Under the pieces are notes generated by a model that saw only the letters and a program-made list of their open reading frames with translations, was not told the origin of the DNA and made no database searches. Positions 1-7,727 of a stretch of 16,757 bases of DNA are shown in pieces (positions within the stretch are counted from its first letter, which is position 1; each line of letters opens with the position of its first letter). This DNA is from CAYZPE01 sp964626625 (GTDB lineage Bacteria; Patescibacteriota; Minisyncoccia; Phycocordibacterales; CAYZPE01). The stretch spans positions 1 through 16,757 of the forward strand of contig CAZVFV010000013.1 in NCBI GenBank assembly GCA_964626625.1. The letters are read 5' to 3'. Position numbers and translations under genes: made by a program.

Positions 1-1715
1 ATTCAGGTCTTGTTTCAAAGGCTGATATTACGAGTGCTGAAAAAGAAGCTGAAAAAACAAAAGATAGACTTGATAGGGTTCTTGTAAGGCAAGGAAAAAT
101 AAGTGAAGACGATTTGCGTCGTATGCAAGCTTATATTTTAGGTATCCCTTTTGTTGATTTGAAAAGTCAGAAGATTGATTTTGAAATTCTTTCTGCTATT
201 CCAGAGCCGATTGCTCGAAATCATAATGTTATTGCTTTTAGAAAAACAAAAGATACTCTTGAGGTTGCGATGCTTGATACCGAAGATCTTCCTGCAATTG
301 ATTTTATTAAAAAGAAAACAGGATTGAAGATTGTTCCGCGTCTCACTGATGATGATTCAATGAAAAGTGTTTTGCTTCAATATCAAAAAAGCCTCAAGGC
401 TGAATTTGGCGATATTATTCAAACAGAAGCCAATACACTTAAGATGGTTGCTGACAAAGATGGTGGAGAGAATGTTGATGAGAAGGATTTGAAGAAAATG
501 GCGGAGGATTTGCCTGTGGTTCGTATTGTAGACACTCTTTTAAAGCACGCTATTTTACAAAATTCTTCAGATATTCATATTGAACCACAAGAAGATCAGG
601 TAGTCGTACGTTACCGTATTGACGGGCTTTTGCATGATGCCATGATGTTGCCTAAAAATGTTGCTCCTTCTATTGTTGCTCGTATTAAAGTACTTTCAAG
701 TTTAAAGCTTGATGAGAAGCGCCTTCCTCAGGACGGTCGTTTTAAGATTGATATGGATAATGAAAAGGTTTCTTTTCGTGTATCTACGCTCCCTACATAT
801 TATGGAGAGAAAATTGTAATGCGATTACTGCGAGAAAGTGTGTCTGGGTTTACTCTTGAGGCTCTTGGTTTCCACGGAGAGGGGGCAGAACGTATTCATA
901 ACGCAACCAAACTTGCGTCGGGTATGATTCTTACTACAGGACCAACTGGATCTGGAAAAACAACAACCCTGTATACAGTCTTAGATATTTTAAATACACC
1001 TGATGTAAATATTTCAACTATTGAAGACCCTGTTGAATATCAGATGAAACGAGTTAATCAGACTCAGGTAAAACCAGAAATCGGATTCACTTTTGCTTCG
1101 GGACTCCGGTCTCTTGTTCGACAAGACCCGGACATTATTATGGTGGGTGAAATTCGTGACGGTGAAACAGCTTCTCTTGCGATTAATGCTGCGCTTACTG
1201 GTCACTTAGTTCTTTCAACTCTCCATACAAACTCTGCTGCAGGAGCTATTCCACGTCTTATGGATATGAAAATCGAACCCTTTCTGATCGTTTCAACAAT
1301 CAATGTCATTATTGCTCAACGTTTAGTGCGTAAGCTTTCTGCTCAAAAAGAAAAATATACACTTACCGATGCTGAGATTGATCATTTAGGTAAGACGGTT
1401 GATTTAGATAGAATTCTTGAGGTTCTTAAGGAAGAAAAAGTTGTAAACAAGACTGATACGTGGGAAAAAATTCCTTTTTATAAACCAAAAACAACTCAAG
1501 GTGGTGAAGACGGTTTTTCTGGTCGTGTTGGAATACATGAAATTATGAAAATTTCTCCGACAATCAAGGATCTTGTTATGAAAGGAGGAACGTCTGACGC
1601 TATTGAAGCTCAGGCAAGAAAAGAGGGGATGACGACAATGATTGAAGACGGTATTTTTAAAGCGGTACAAGGTGTTACTACTATTGAAGAAGTACTTCGT
1701 GTTATTACAGAGTAG
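1..1715 (+). CDS. pilB: Type IV pilus assembly ATPase PilB (GspE family), 5'-truncated by the window
   Basis: Cytoplasmic hexameric ATPase that powers pilus extension. The frame is open to the window edge: 37 sense codons precede the TTG at 114 and read as a helical N-terminal domain continuing into the residues after it, so the true start lies outside. Visible motifs are Walker A GPTGSGKTTT (from 939), the Asp box TIEDPVEY (near 1017), Walker B IIMVGEIRDGE (near 1134) and the His box HLVLSTLHTN (near 1203). The C-terminal segment ends near GRVGIHEIM. The CxxC...CxxC zinc motif usual in PilB/GspE between QRLVR and GRVGI is absent; a charged insert of about 70 residues (1335-1520) without cysteine takes its place. 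It is first in a visible operon with pilC and three prepilins. PilT is less likely because of the extra N-terminal domain and the extension-type gene context. Confidence 0.95.
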   Translation, partial: SGLVSKADITSAEKEAEKTKDRLDRVLVRQGKISEDDLRRMQAYILGIPFVDLKSQKIDFEILSAIPEPIARNHNVIAFRKTKDTLEVAMLDTEDLPAIDFIKKKTGLKIVPRLTDDDSMKSVLLQYQKSLKAEFGDIIQTEANTLKMVADKDGGENVDEKDLKKMAEDLPVVRIVDTLLKHAILQNSSDIHIEPQEDQVVVRYRIDGLLHDAMMLPKNVAPSIVARIKVLSSLKLDEKRLPQDGRFKIDMDNEKVSFRVSTLPTYYGEKIVMRLLRESVSGFTLEALGFHGEGAERIHNATKLASGMILTTGPTGSGKTTTLYTVLDILNTPDVNISTIEDPVEYQMKRVNQTQVKPEIGFTFASGLRSLVRQDPDIIMVGEIRDGETASLAINAALTGHLVLSTLHTNSAAGAIPRLMDMKIEPFLIVSTINVIIAQRLVRKLSAQKEKYTLTDAEIDHLGKTVDLDRILEVLKEEKVVNKTDTWEKIPFYKPKTTQGGEDGFSGRVGIHEIMKISPTIKDLVMKGGTSDAIEAQARKEGMTTMIEDGIFKAVQGVTTIEEVLRVITE

Positions 1716-1823
1716 GGAAAGATACAAAATGAAAGAGCAAAAATTAAAAATAGCATCAACTAAATACTCTCTGACGATGTCAGTTACTTTTTACTCTTCT
1801 CTTTTTACTTTTTAATATTTTCC

Positions 1824-3041
1824 ATGTCAACATTTAAAATCAAAGCCCTTGATAAGGACGGTAAAACAGTAGAAGAAACTCGTGAAGCCCGAGATAAGTT
1901 TTCTTTATATAAAGAAGTGCGAAAAGACGGTCTCACTATTGTTTCTGCTTTAGAAGAAAACAAAAGAAGGTTTTCACTTAAGGGTGGTTTTTCACTTTTT
2001 AGTCGAGTTAAAATGGCAGATAAGATTATTTTTGCTAAAAATCTTTCCGCCATGCTTCAAGCGGGACTGCCACTTTCAAGGGCTCTTTCGATCATGGAAC
2101 GTCAGACTCGTAATAAAAAGTTTAGTGCAATTCTTAAAAAGCTCGAACACACCATAAGTGAAGGAAAGAATATGAGTGAAGGGATGGGGGATTTCCCAAA
2201 AGTTTTCCCTGGTCTGTTTGTTTCTATGGTGAAAGCTGGAGAAGAAAGTGGAAATTTAACTGAGTCACTCAAAATTGTTGGACTTCAGATGGAGAAGAGT
2301 TATCACCTGCAAAAAAAAGTGAAAGGAGCGATGATTTATCCGGTGATTATTATTATTTTAATGATTGGAATTGCTATCTTGGCACTTATCTTTATCGTAC
2401 CAACTCTGACAGAAACATTTAAAGGTTTAGGTGTTGAGCTTCCTTTGTCTACACGAGCTGTTGTTTTTGTGAGTGATTTTTTGAGAAACCATATTATTTT
2501 AGTAATTGCGGGGATTATTTCTCTAATTGTTGGGATGGTGTTTGGTGTTAAATCAAATTTAGGGAAGAGATTTTTTCATTGGTTTGTACTTAAAATTCCT
2601 GTTATTGGAAATATTGCCAAAGAAGTTAACTCTGCGCGCACTGCTCGTACACTCTCTTCGCTTCTTTCGTCCGGTGTCGATATTGTGGTAGCTCTCGGTA
2701 TTACTAAGGACGTACTTCAAAACTCGTATTACAAGGCTGTACTCCTTGATGCAGAGGAGGCAGTTAAAAAAGGAGTTCCTATTTCTGAAGTATTTTCTAA
2801 ATATGAGAATTTATATCCGGTACTTGTTCCAGAAATGATGCATGTAGGAGAGGAAACAGGAAAACTTTCAGAGATGCTCCTTAATATGGCTATTTTTTAT
2901 GAAGATGAAGTTGAGCAAAAAACCAAAGACATGTCGACCATTATTGAACCATTTATGATGGTCTTTATTGGTATCGGAGTTGGATTCTTTGCTATTTCAA
3001 TGCTTGCCCCTACGTACTCTTTGGTTGATGCAATTCAATAA
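1824..3041 (+). CDS. pilC: Type IV pilus inner-membrane platform protein PilC (GspF family)
   Basis: Polytopic membrane protein that couples the PilB ATPase to pilin polymerisation. At 405 residues it has the usual family length. Two T2SSF repeats are visible: repeat 1 at about residues 68-192, with FAKNLSAMLQAGLPL and the signature FVSMVKAGEESGNL, and repeat 2 at about 270-395, with ARTLSSLLSSGVDI and PEMMHVGEETGKL. Hydrophobic spans lie at about 171-194, 223-241 and 376-396. The ATG at 1824 follows a T-rich stretch with no SD site. A short N-terminal domain (MSTFKIKALDKDG) is typical of the family and supports this start. It lies 108 bases after pilB and 5 bases before the next prepilin gene, so the genes are probably co-transcribed. 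Confidence 0.96.
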   Translation: MSTFKIKALDKDGKTVEETREARDKFSLYKEVRKDGLTIVSALEENKRRFSLKGGFSLFSRVKMADKIIFAKNLSAMLQAGLPLSRALSIMERQTRNKKFSAILKKLEHTISEGKNMSEGMGDFPKVFPGLFVSMVKAGEESGNLTESLKIVGLQMEKSYHLQKKVKGAMIYPVIIIILMIGIAILALIFIVPTLTETFKGLGVELPLSTRAVVFVSDFLRNHIILVIAGIISLIVGMVFGVKSNLGKRFFHWFVLKIPVIGNIAKEVNSARTARTLSSLLSSGVDIVVALGITKDVLQNSYYKAVLLDAEEAVKKGVPISEVFSKYENLYPVLVPEMMHVGEETGKLSEMLLNMAIFYEDEVEQKTKDMSTIIEPFMMVFIGIGVGFFAISMLAPTYSLVDAIQ

Positions 3042-3046
3042 CATTT

Positions 3047-4870
3047 ATGTTTTCAAGAATAGAAACACTAAAGAAAAAGAAATCTTTTACTACGGGATTT
3101 ACTCTTGTTGAGGTTCTTGTTGCTGTTTCAGTTTTTCTTGTAATTTCTATTTCTGCATATCAAGCTTATTTAGGTCTTATAAAAGCTGTTCAACTTTCAC
3201 GGGTTAAGCTTGCTGCTTCAAACTTGGCAAATGAACAATTTGAGATTGTAAGAAATTTGCCTTATTCAGACGTGGGTGTTGTGGGTGGTATTCCTGTAGG
3301 TAAAATTCCTTATGTGCAAAACTTATCAAGAGGTGGGTATAATTTTACTGTTACTTCAGTAGTCCGAAATGTTGATTTGCCTTTTGATGGAACAATTGGT
3401 GGTAGTCCGAATGATTTATCTCCAGCAGATAATAAGCTTGTCGAGATTCTTGTTGCATGTAACTCATGCGGTACTTTTTCACCTCTTTCATTTACTACAA
3501 GGGTTGCTCCGAAAAATTTGGAGACATCTTCAACTAATGGTGCTTTATTTGTGAGAGTGTTTGATGCTAATGGAGTACCTATTCAAGGAGCTTCTGTTCA
3601 GATTCAAAATAATTCAACTAATCCTGTAATTATTATTAACGACACAACAAATGCTCAGGGAATGCTCCAAATAGTCGATGCTCCGCCAGCAAATTTGTCG
3701 TATGAAATAACTGTTACCAAGAGTGGTTATTCTTCAGATTACACAACTTCGATAACGGCTCAAAACCCAAGTCCAACAAAACCACATTCAACAGTTGTGC
3801 TTCAGCAAGTTACGCAGACTAGTTTTGCTATAGACAAAGTAGGTAGTTTAAATTTCTCTTCACGAACACTTAACTGTAACGCTGTGCCTAATGTTGATTT
3901 TAGTCTGACAGGATCAAAACTTCTTGGTTCTGATCCAAATATATATAAGTTTGATGGTTCATTTGAAACAAACTCTTCTGGACTTCTTTCACTTGCAAAT
4001 ATGGAATGGGCTTCGTATGAAGCTCTTGTAATAGATGCTTCATATGATTTAATAGGAACAAATCCGCTTTTACCTCTTAATCTTAATCCAGATTCGAGTT
4101 TTGATGTTCAACTTATTGTTGCACCAAAGAGTTCTCAAGCATTTCTTGTTATTGTAAAAGATAATAATTTATTATTGCCAGTTTCTGATGCGATAGTAAG
4201 ACTTTATAAAACTGGTTTTGACGAATCACAAACCACAGGTAGAGGATTTATAAATCAAACTGATTGGTCTGGTGGGGGAGGACAGCAAGTCTATATAAAT
4301 ACAGACGAGTATTGGATTTCTGATGGTGGGGTTGATACATCAGTAAGTCTTGGTGATATAAAACTGATTAAAAATTTCGGTTTTTACACCACGGATGGGT
4401 TTCTGGAATCTTCTGTTTTAGATACTGGTTCGGTCAGTACTTTTTATAATTTGAATATTTTACCTCAAGATCAGCCTTCTGGAGCAGGGGCTTCTTCTGT
4501 TCGAATTCAACTTGCTTCTGGTAATGATCCAGCTACTACAACTTGGAATTTTAAGGGACCAGACGGATCATCTTCCACATACTATGACTTGAGCAATTTA
4601 AATATTGGAAGTTCTCATAATAATGATCGCTACATAAAATATAAGGTACTACTTCATACTGATAATACAGCCTTTACTCCTTCTATTTCAGATATTGCTA
4701 TAACATACACATCTGCATGCTTACCCCCTGGTCAGGTTTCCTATCAAGGTTTAGCAAATGGTGACTACACACTTTCAGTTTCTCGAGTTGGTTATGAAAC
4801 TCAAAATATTCCGATCACTATAGGTTCTCTTTGGCAAAAGCAAGAAGTTTCACTCATACCTACACCGTAA
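3047..4870 (+). CDS. Large prepilin with multi-domain ectodomain, possible pilus-tip adhesin
   Basis: Residues 1-17 are a basic class III signal peptide ending in TTG. The cut would leave FTLVEVLVAVSVFLVISISA with Glu at mature position 5, the mark of type IV pilins. The 607 residues are far more than the 130-200 of ordinary pilins. After a pilin-like stalk (to about 150) come apparent beta-sandwich units. Residues 166-250 (GALFVRVFDANGVPIQGASV, later SYEITVTKSGY) resemble a carboxypeptidase-regulatory-like fold. Residues 270-360 and 365-440 may be related units. Residues 455-555 are rich in Ser, Thr and Asp and hold RYIKYKVLL. Residues 560-607 (ANGDYTLSVSRVGYETQ) resemble another regulatory-like unit. 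Four cysteines (139, 141, 277, 558) are present. It sits between pilC and a PulJ-like gene and overlaps the latter by one base (TAATG). The adhesin role is inference; the prepilin call is firm. Confidence 0.85.
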   Translation: MFSRIETLKKKKSFTTGFTLVEVLVAVSVFLVISISAYQAYLGLIKAVQLSRVKLAASNLANEQFEIVRNLPYSDVGVVGGIPVGKIPYVQNLSRGGYNFTVTSVVRNVDLPFDGTIGGSPNDLSPADNKLVEILVACNSCGTFSPLSFTTRVAPKNLETSSTNGALFVRVFDANGVPIQGASVQIQNNSTNPVIIINDTTNAQGMLQIVDAPPANLSYEITVTKSGYSSDYTTSITAQNPSPTKPHSTVVLQQVTQTSFAIDKVGSLNFSSRTLNCNAVPNVDFSLTGSKLLGSDPNIYKFDGSFETNSSGLLSLANMEWASYEALVIDASYDLIGTNPLLPLNLNPDSSFDVQLIVAPKSSQAFLVIVKDNNLLLPVSDAIVRLYKTGFDESQTTGRGFINQTDWSGGGGQQVYINTDEYWISDGGVDTSVSLGDIKLIKNFGFYTTDGFLESSVLDTGSVSTFYNLNILPQDQPSGAGASSVRIQLASGNDPATTTWNFKGPDGSSSTYYDLSNLNIGSSHNNDRYIKYKVLLHTDNTAFTPSISDIAITYTSACLPPGQVSYQGLANGDYTLSVSRVGYETQNIPITIGSLWQKQEVSLIPTP

Positions 4871-5478
4871 TGTATACAAAAACTAAGTATAAAAAAGGGA
4901 TGACAATGGTTGAAATGATTGTTGTTGTTTTTATTTTTGGGTTAATTGCTTTGGCTACTGCCCAGTTTCAACTTGATATATTTAGGTTAGCTGGTTTTGC
5001 TGATAAAAGCCTTAATGCTGTTTTTAGTGCAAGACAGATTTTGAAGGTTATGACTGCGGAAATAAGATCTGTTATTCCAGGAGAAAATGGATCATATCCT
5101 TTGCAGACTGTAGCAACCAGTACTCTTATTTTTTATGGAGATATTGATAGTGATGGAGTTTCAGAGAAAGTAAGGTACTTTCTTTCGGGTACAGATTTTA
5201 GAAAAGGTGTTATTGAGCCGTCTGGAAATCCAGTTGTATATACAGGAACAGAAACAATACAGACCTTAATCTCAGGTGTGAGAAATGGTTCAACTAATAT
5301 TTTTGATTATTATAATTCATCATATGATGGAACAACAGCTGCTCTTTCAAACCCAATTACATCGGATGTTAAACTTATAAAGATAACGATTATTATAGAT
5401 GAAGATCCAAATAAAATACCTGCACCGCTTACTTCAACGACCCAAGTTTCACTGAGAAATTTGAAAGACAACTTATGA
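4870..5478 (+). CDS. Type IV pilus minor pilin, PulJ/GspJ/PilW-like
   Basis: A 202-residue prepilin. MYTKTKYKKG is the signal peptide, and cleavage after Gly10 gives MTMVEMIVVVFIFGLIALAT with Glu at mature position 5. The middle part (FYGDIDSDGVSEKVRYFL, then a basic turn RKGVIEPSG) matches the pattern of PulJ/PilW proteins, which help start pilus assembly. The ATG at 4870 is chosen because its A is the last base of the previous stop codon (TAATG), a coupled start, and because it gives a short basic signal peptide. A TTG at 4831 would add 13 unlikely residues overlapping the previous gene. Its stop overlaps the next start by four bases (ATGA). Confidence 0.85.
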   Translation: MYTKTKYKKGMTMVEMIVVVFIFGLIALATAQFQLDIFRLAGFADKSLNAVFSARQILKVMTAEIRSVIPGENGSYPLQTVATSTLIFYGDIDSDGVSEKVRYFLSGTDFRKGVIEPSGNPVVYTGTETIQTLISGVRNGSTNIFDYYNSSYDGTTAALSNPITSDVKLIKITIIIDEDPNKIPAPLTSTTQVSLRNLKDNL

Positions 5479-6896
5479 TTAAATCTACTCAAAAAAAAGG
5501 GGTGATACTTATTAATACGATTGTGTTTGGTGTGATCGCGTCCATTATGGTTTTTGCTCTTATTGGTTGGGTTGCTTTGGTTTTAAAAAATATTAGAAAT
5601 ATCGCTGTCCGAGAACAGGCCTTTCAAATAGCTGAAGCGGGAATAGATTATTACCGATGGCATTTAGCTCATAATCCGACCGATTACCAAGATGGAACAG
5701 GTGGGACAGGACCTTATATACATCCTTTTTACAATAAAGATGATACCCGGATAGGTGAATTTAGATTAAGTATTACAGCTCCTCCAGCAGGCTCAACTTT
5801 AGTGACAATCATGTCAGTAGGTAGTGTTGATATTCAACCCTTGTATATAAGAACTATTGTTTCCCAGTTGGCTATACCTTCGTTTGCAAAATATGCCGTG
5901 GTCGCAAATGACACTATGCGTTTCGGTAGTGGTACGGAAATTTTTGGACCCATTCATTCAAATGGAGGTATTAGATTTGATGGACTTGTGCACAATTTAG
6001 CGACAAGTGCTCTTGAAGATTATGATGATCCAGACCATGGTGGAGGTAATGAATTTGGCGTTCATACTCACGCAAGTCCTACAGATCCAAATCCACCTTC
6101 GGCAGTGCCAAGTCGACCAGATGTATTTGAGGCAGGAAGACAGTTTCCGGTTGCTCCGGTTGATTTTGCTGGTATCACCACAGATCTTTCTAACTTAAGA
6201 ACTAAAGCACAAGCTCCAGAAGGTTTTTATCGATCAAGTTCTGGTTCTCAAGGCTATGAAGTTATTTTTAAAACAAATGATACGTTTGATCTCTATAGAG
6301 TAAATAGCGTGACTTCAACACCTGGAGGTTGTTATTATTCATATCAAAGTGATTGGGGTACTTGGAGTGTTGGAACAAGAACTCTTCTTGGTAATTACGC
6401 AAATCCTTCAAATGGAATCATGTTTCTCGAGGATCATGTTTGGGTGAAGGGGCAAATAAACACTGCTCGTATTACTCTTGCGGTAGGTAGATTTCCTGAT
6501 AATCCAACAACAAGAAGGGATATTATTATTAATAATGATCTTTTGTATACGAATTATGACGGGCAAGACTCTATTGGACTAATTTCTCAAAGACATATTT
6601 CTGTTGGTCTGGTAAGTGAAGATAACTTGTCTATCGATGCAGCTTTAATTGCTCAAAATGGTCGTGTGGGAAGATTTTATTATAGTTCATCTTGTGGTTC
6701 TAATTATATTCGCAATACCATAAGTCTTTTTGGAATGATAGGGACAAGTCAAAGATATGGTTTTGCTTATACTAATGGTACAGGGTATATAAATAGAAAC
6801 ATTAACTATGACAATAACCTTCTTTACGCTCCTCCTCCAGATTTTCCGCTTACGTCAGATCAATATCAGACCGTTTCTTGGAAGGAAGAACTTTAA
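5475..6896 (+). CDS. Minor pilin, PilX/GspK-like, with large C-terminal domain
   Basis: A 473-residue membrane-anchored protein. A basic leader MIKSTQKKG precedes a hydrophobic helix (VILINTIVFGVIASIMVFAL) and then the PilX-type stretch REQAFQIAEAGIDYYRWHL. Cleavage after Gly9 would leave Asn, not Glu, at mature position 5; GspK proteins that cap pseudopilus tips also lack this Glu. The rest (about 140-473) is rich in Gly, Asn, Asp and Tyr, with stretches such as GSGTEIFGPIHSNGGIRF that look like turns of a beta-rich fold. Three Cys occur (CYYSYQ near 6331; SSCGS near 6693). It overlaps the previous minor pilin gene by four bases, so translation is probably coupled. A role in tip priming with the PulJ-like pilin and the 607-residue pilin is inferred. 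Confidence 0.75.
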   Translation: MIKSTQKKGVILINTIVFGVIASIMVFALIGWVALVLKNIRNIAVREQAFQIAEAGIDYYRWHLAHNPTDYQDGTGGTGPYIHPFYNKDDTRIGEFRLSITAPPAGSTLVTIMSVGSVDIQPLYIRTIVSQLAIPSFAKYAVVANDTMRFGSGTEIFGPIHSNGGIRFDGLVHNLATSALEDYDDPDHGGGNEFGVHTHASPTDPNPPSAVPSRPDVFEAGRQFPVAPVDFAGITTDLSNLRTKAQAPEGFYRSSSGSQGYEVIFKTNDTFDLYRVNSVTSTPGGCYYSYQSDWGTWSVGTRTLLGNYANPSNGIMFLEDHVWVKGQINTARITLAVGRFPDNPTTRRDIIINNDLLYTNYDGQDSIGLISQRHISVGLVSEDNLSIDAALIAQNGRVGRFYYSSSCGSNYIRNTISLFGMIGTSQRYGFAYTNGTGYINRNINYDNNLLYAPPPDFPLTSDQYQTVSWKEEL

Positions 6897-6941
6897 AACA
6901 GAAAAAATAAAAAACAATCTTTCTAGGGTTAATTTTTAACG

Positions 6942-6955
6942 TATAATAGAGGAAT
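6942..6955 (+). promoter_or_regulatory. Promoter -10 box just upstream of tpiA
   Basis: A perfect TATAAT lies at 6942-6947, eight bases before the tpiA ATG, so transcription would begin at or within two bases of the start codon. A GAGG at 6949-6952 would fall at or ahead of the expected +1. No convincing -35 box is seen 16-18 bases upstream. A small dyad GTTAA-TTT-TTAAC (6928-6940) sits directly before the -10 box. Confidence 0.6.
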
Positions 6956-7726
6956 ATGAAAAAAAGGCATAAACTTGTTGTGGCTAACTGGAAAATGAAC
7001 CCTCAAACTCTTGAGGAGGCAAAAAAAGTGTATGGTGCGATAAAAAAGAAGGTTACTCAGTATAAAAATGTGGATGTGTGGATGTGTGTTCCTTATATCT
7101 ACATGTCAGAGCTTAAAAAGGTAGACAGAAAGAAAATACTTCCTCTTGGTGCACAGAATGTATATTTAGAGACAGCAGGTGCTTTTACGGGCGAAATAGG
7201 TCCTGTAATGCTTCGAGAGATAGGTGTGACAGTTTCAATTATTGGTCATTCAGAAAGAAGGGCTCTTGGTGAAAGTGATAATGATATTAATAAAAAAATA
7301 ACACTGTCTCTTAAGGAGGGACTTAGGGTTGTTGTGTGTATTGGAGAAAAAGAGAGGGATGTAGAGGGTGAGTATTTGGCATTTATAAAAGAACAGTTGA
7401 AGTCAGCCCTTCAGGGTGTTGAAAAAAAAGAACTTGAACGAGTAACTATTGCATATGAACCAGTTTGGGCAATAGGTAAAAGTGATACAGAAGCAATGAA
7501 AGGTAAGGATGTTCATGAAATGGCAATTTTTATTCGTAAGGCACTTTCAGATTTATATAGTCCAGAAGATGTTTTAAACATGAGGATTTTATATGGCGGA
7601 TCAGTAAGCTCACTTAATACTGCTGATATTGTGGGAGAAGGTCATGTTGACGGACTTCTTGTTGGGAGACAGAGTTTATTTGCACCAGGTTTTCTAGAAA
7701 TTATCAGTCTTGTAAATTCTCTGTAA
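6956..7726 (+). CDS. tpiA: Triosephosphate isomerase
   Basis: Interconverts dihydroxyacetone phosphate and glyceraldehyde 3-phosphate in the cytoplasm. At 256 residues it has the normal length. Catalytic residues are all present: Asn11 and Lys13 in VVANWKMN, His98 in IIGHSERR, and Glu168 in AYEPVWAIG. The phosphate-gripping loop 7 reads YGGSV (213-217). Loop 8, usually LVGGASL, reads LVGRQSL, so one glycine is Arg; similar changes are not rare in divergent TIMs. The start is fixed by the family N-terminus KLVVANWKM. The pgk gene begins one base after the stop, so the two form an operon. Confidence 0.98.
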   Translation: MKKRHKLVVANWKMNPQTLEEAKKVYGAIKKKVTQYKNVDVWMCVPYIYMSELKKVDRKKILPLGAQNVYLETAGAFTGEIGPVMLREIGVTVSIIGHSERRALGESDNDINKKITLSLKEGLRVVVCIGEKERDVEGEYLAFIKEQLKSALQGVEKKELERVTIAYEPVWAIGKSDTEAMKGKDVHEMAIFIRKALSDLYSPEDVLNMRILYGGSVSSLNTADIVGEGHVDGLLVGRQSLFAPGFLEIISLVNSL

Positions 7727-7727
7727 T

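Noticed and set aside
114..116. TTG at 114 as the pilB start
   Set aside because: The frame stays open for 37 more codons to the window edge and encodes residues that fit the N-terminal domain, so the gene begins outside.
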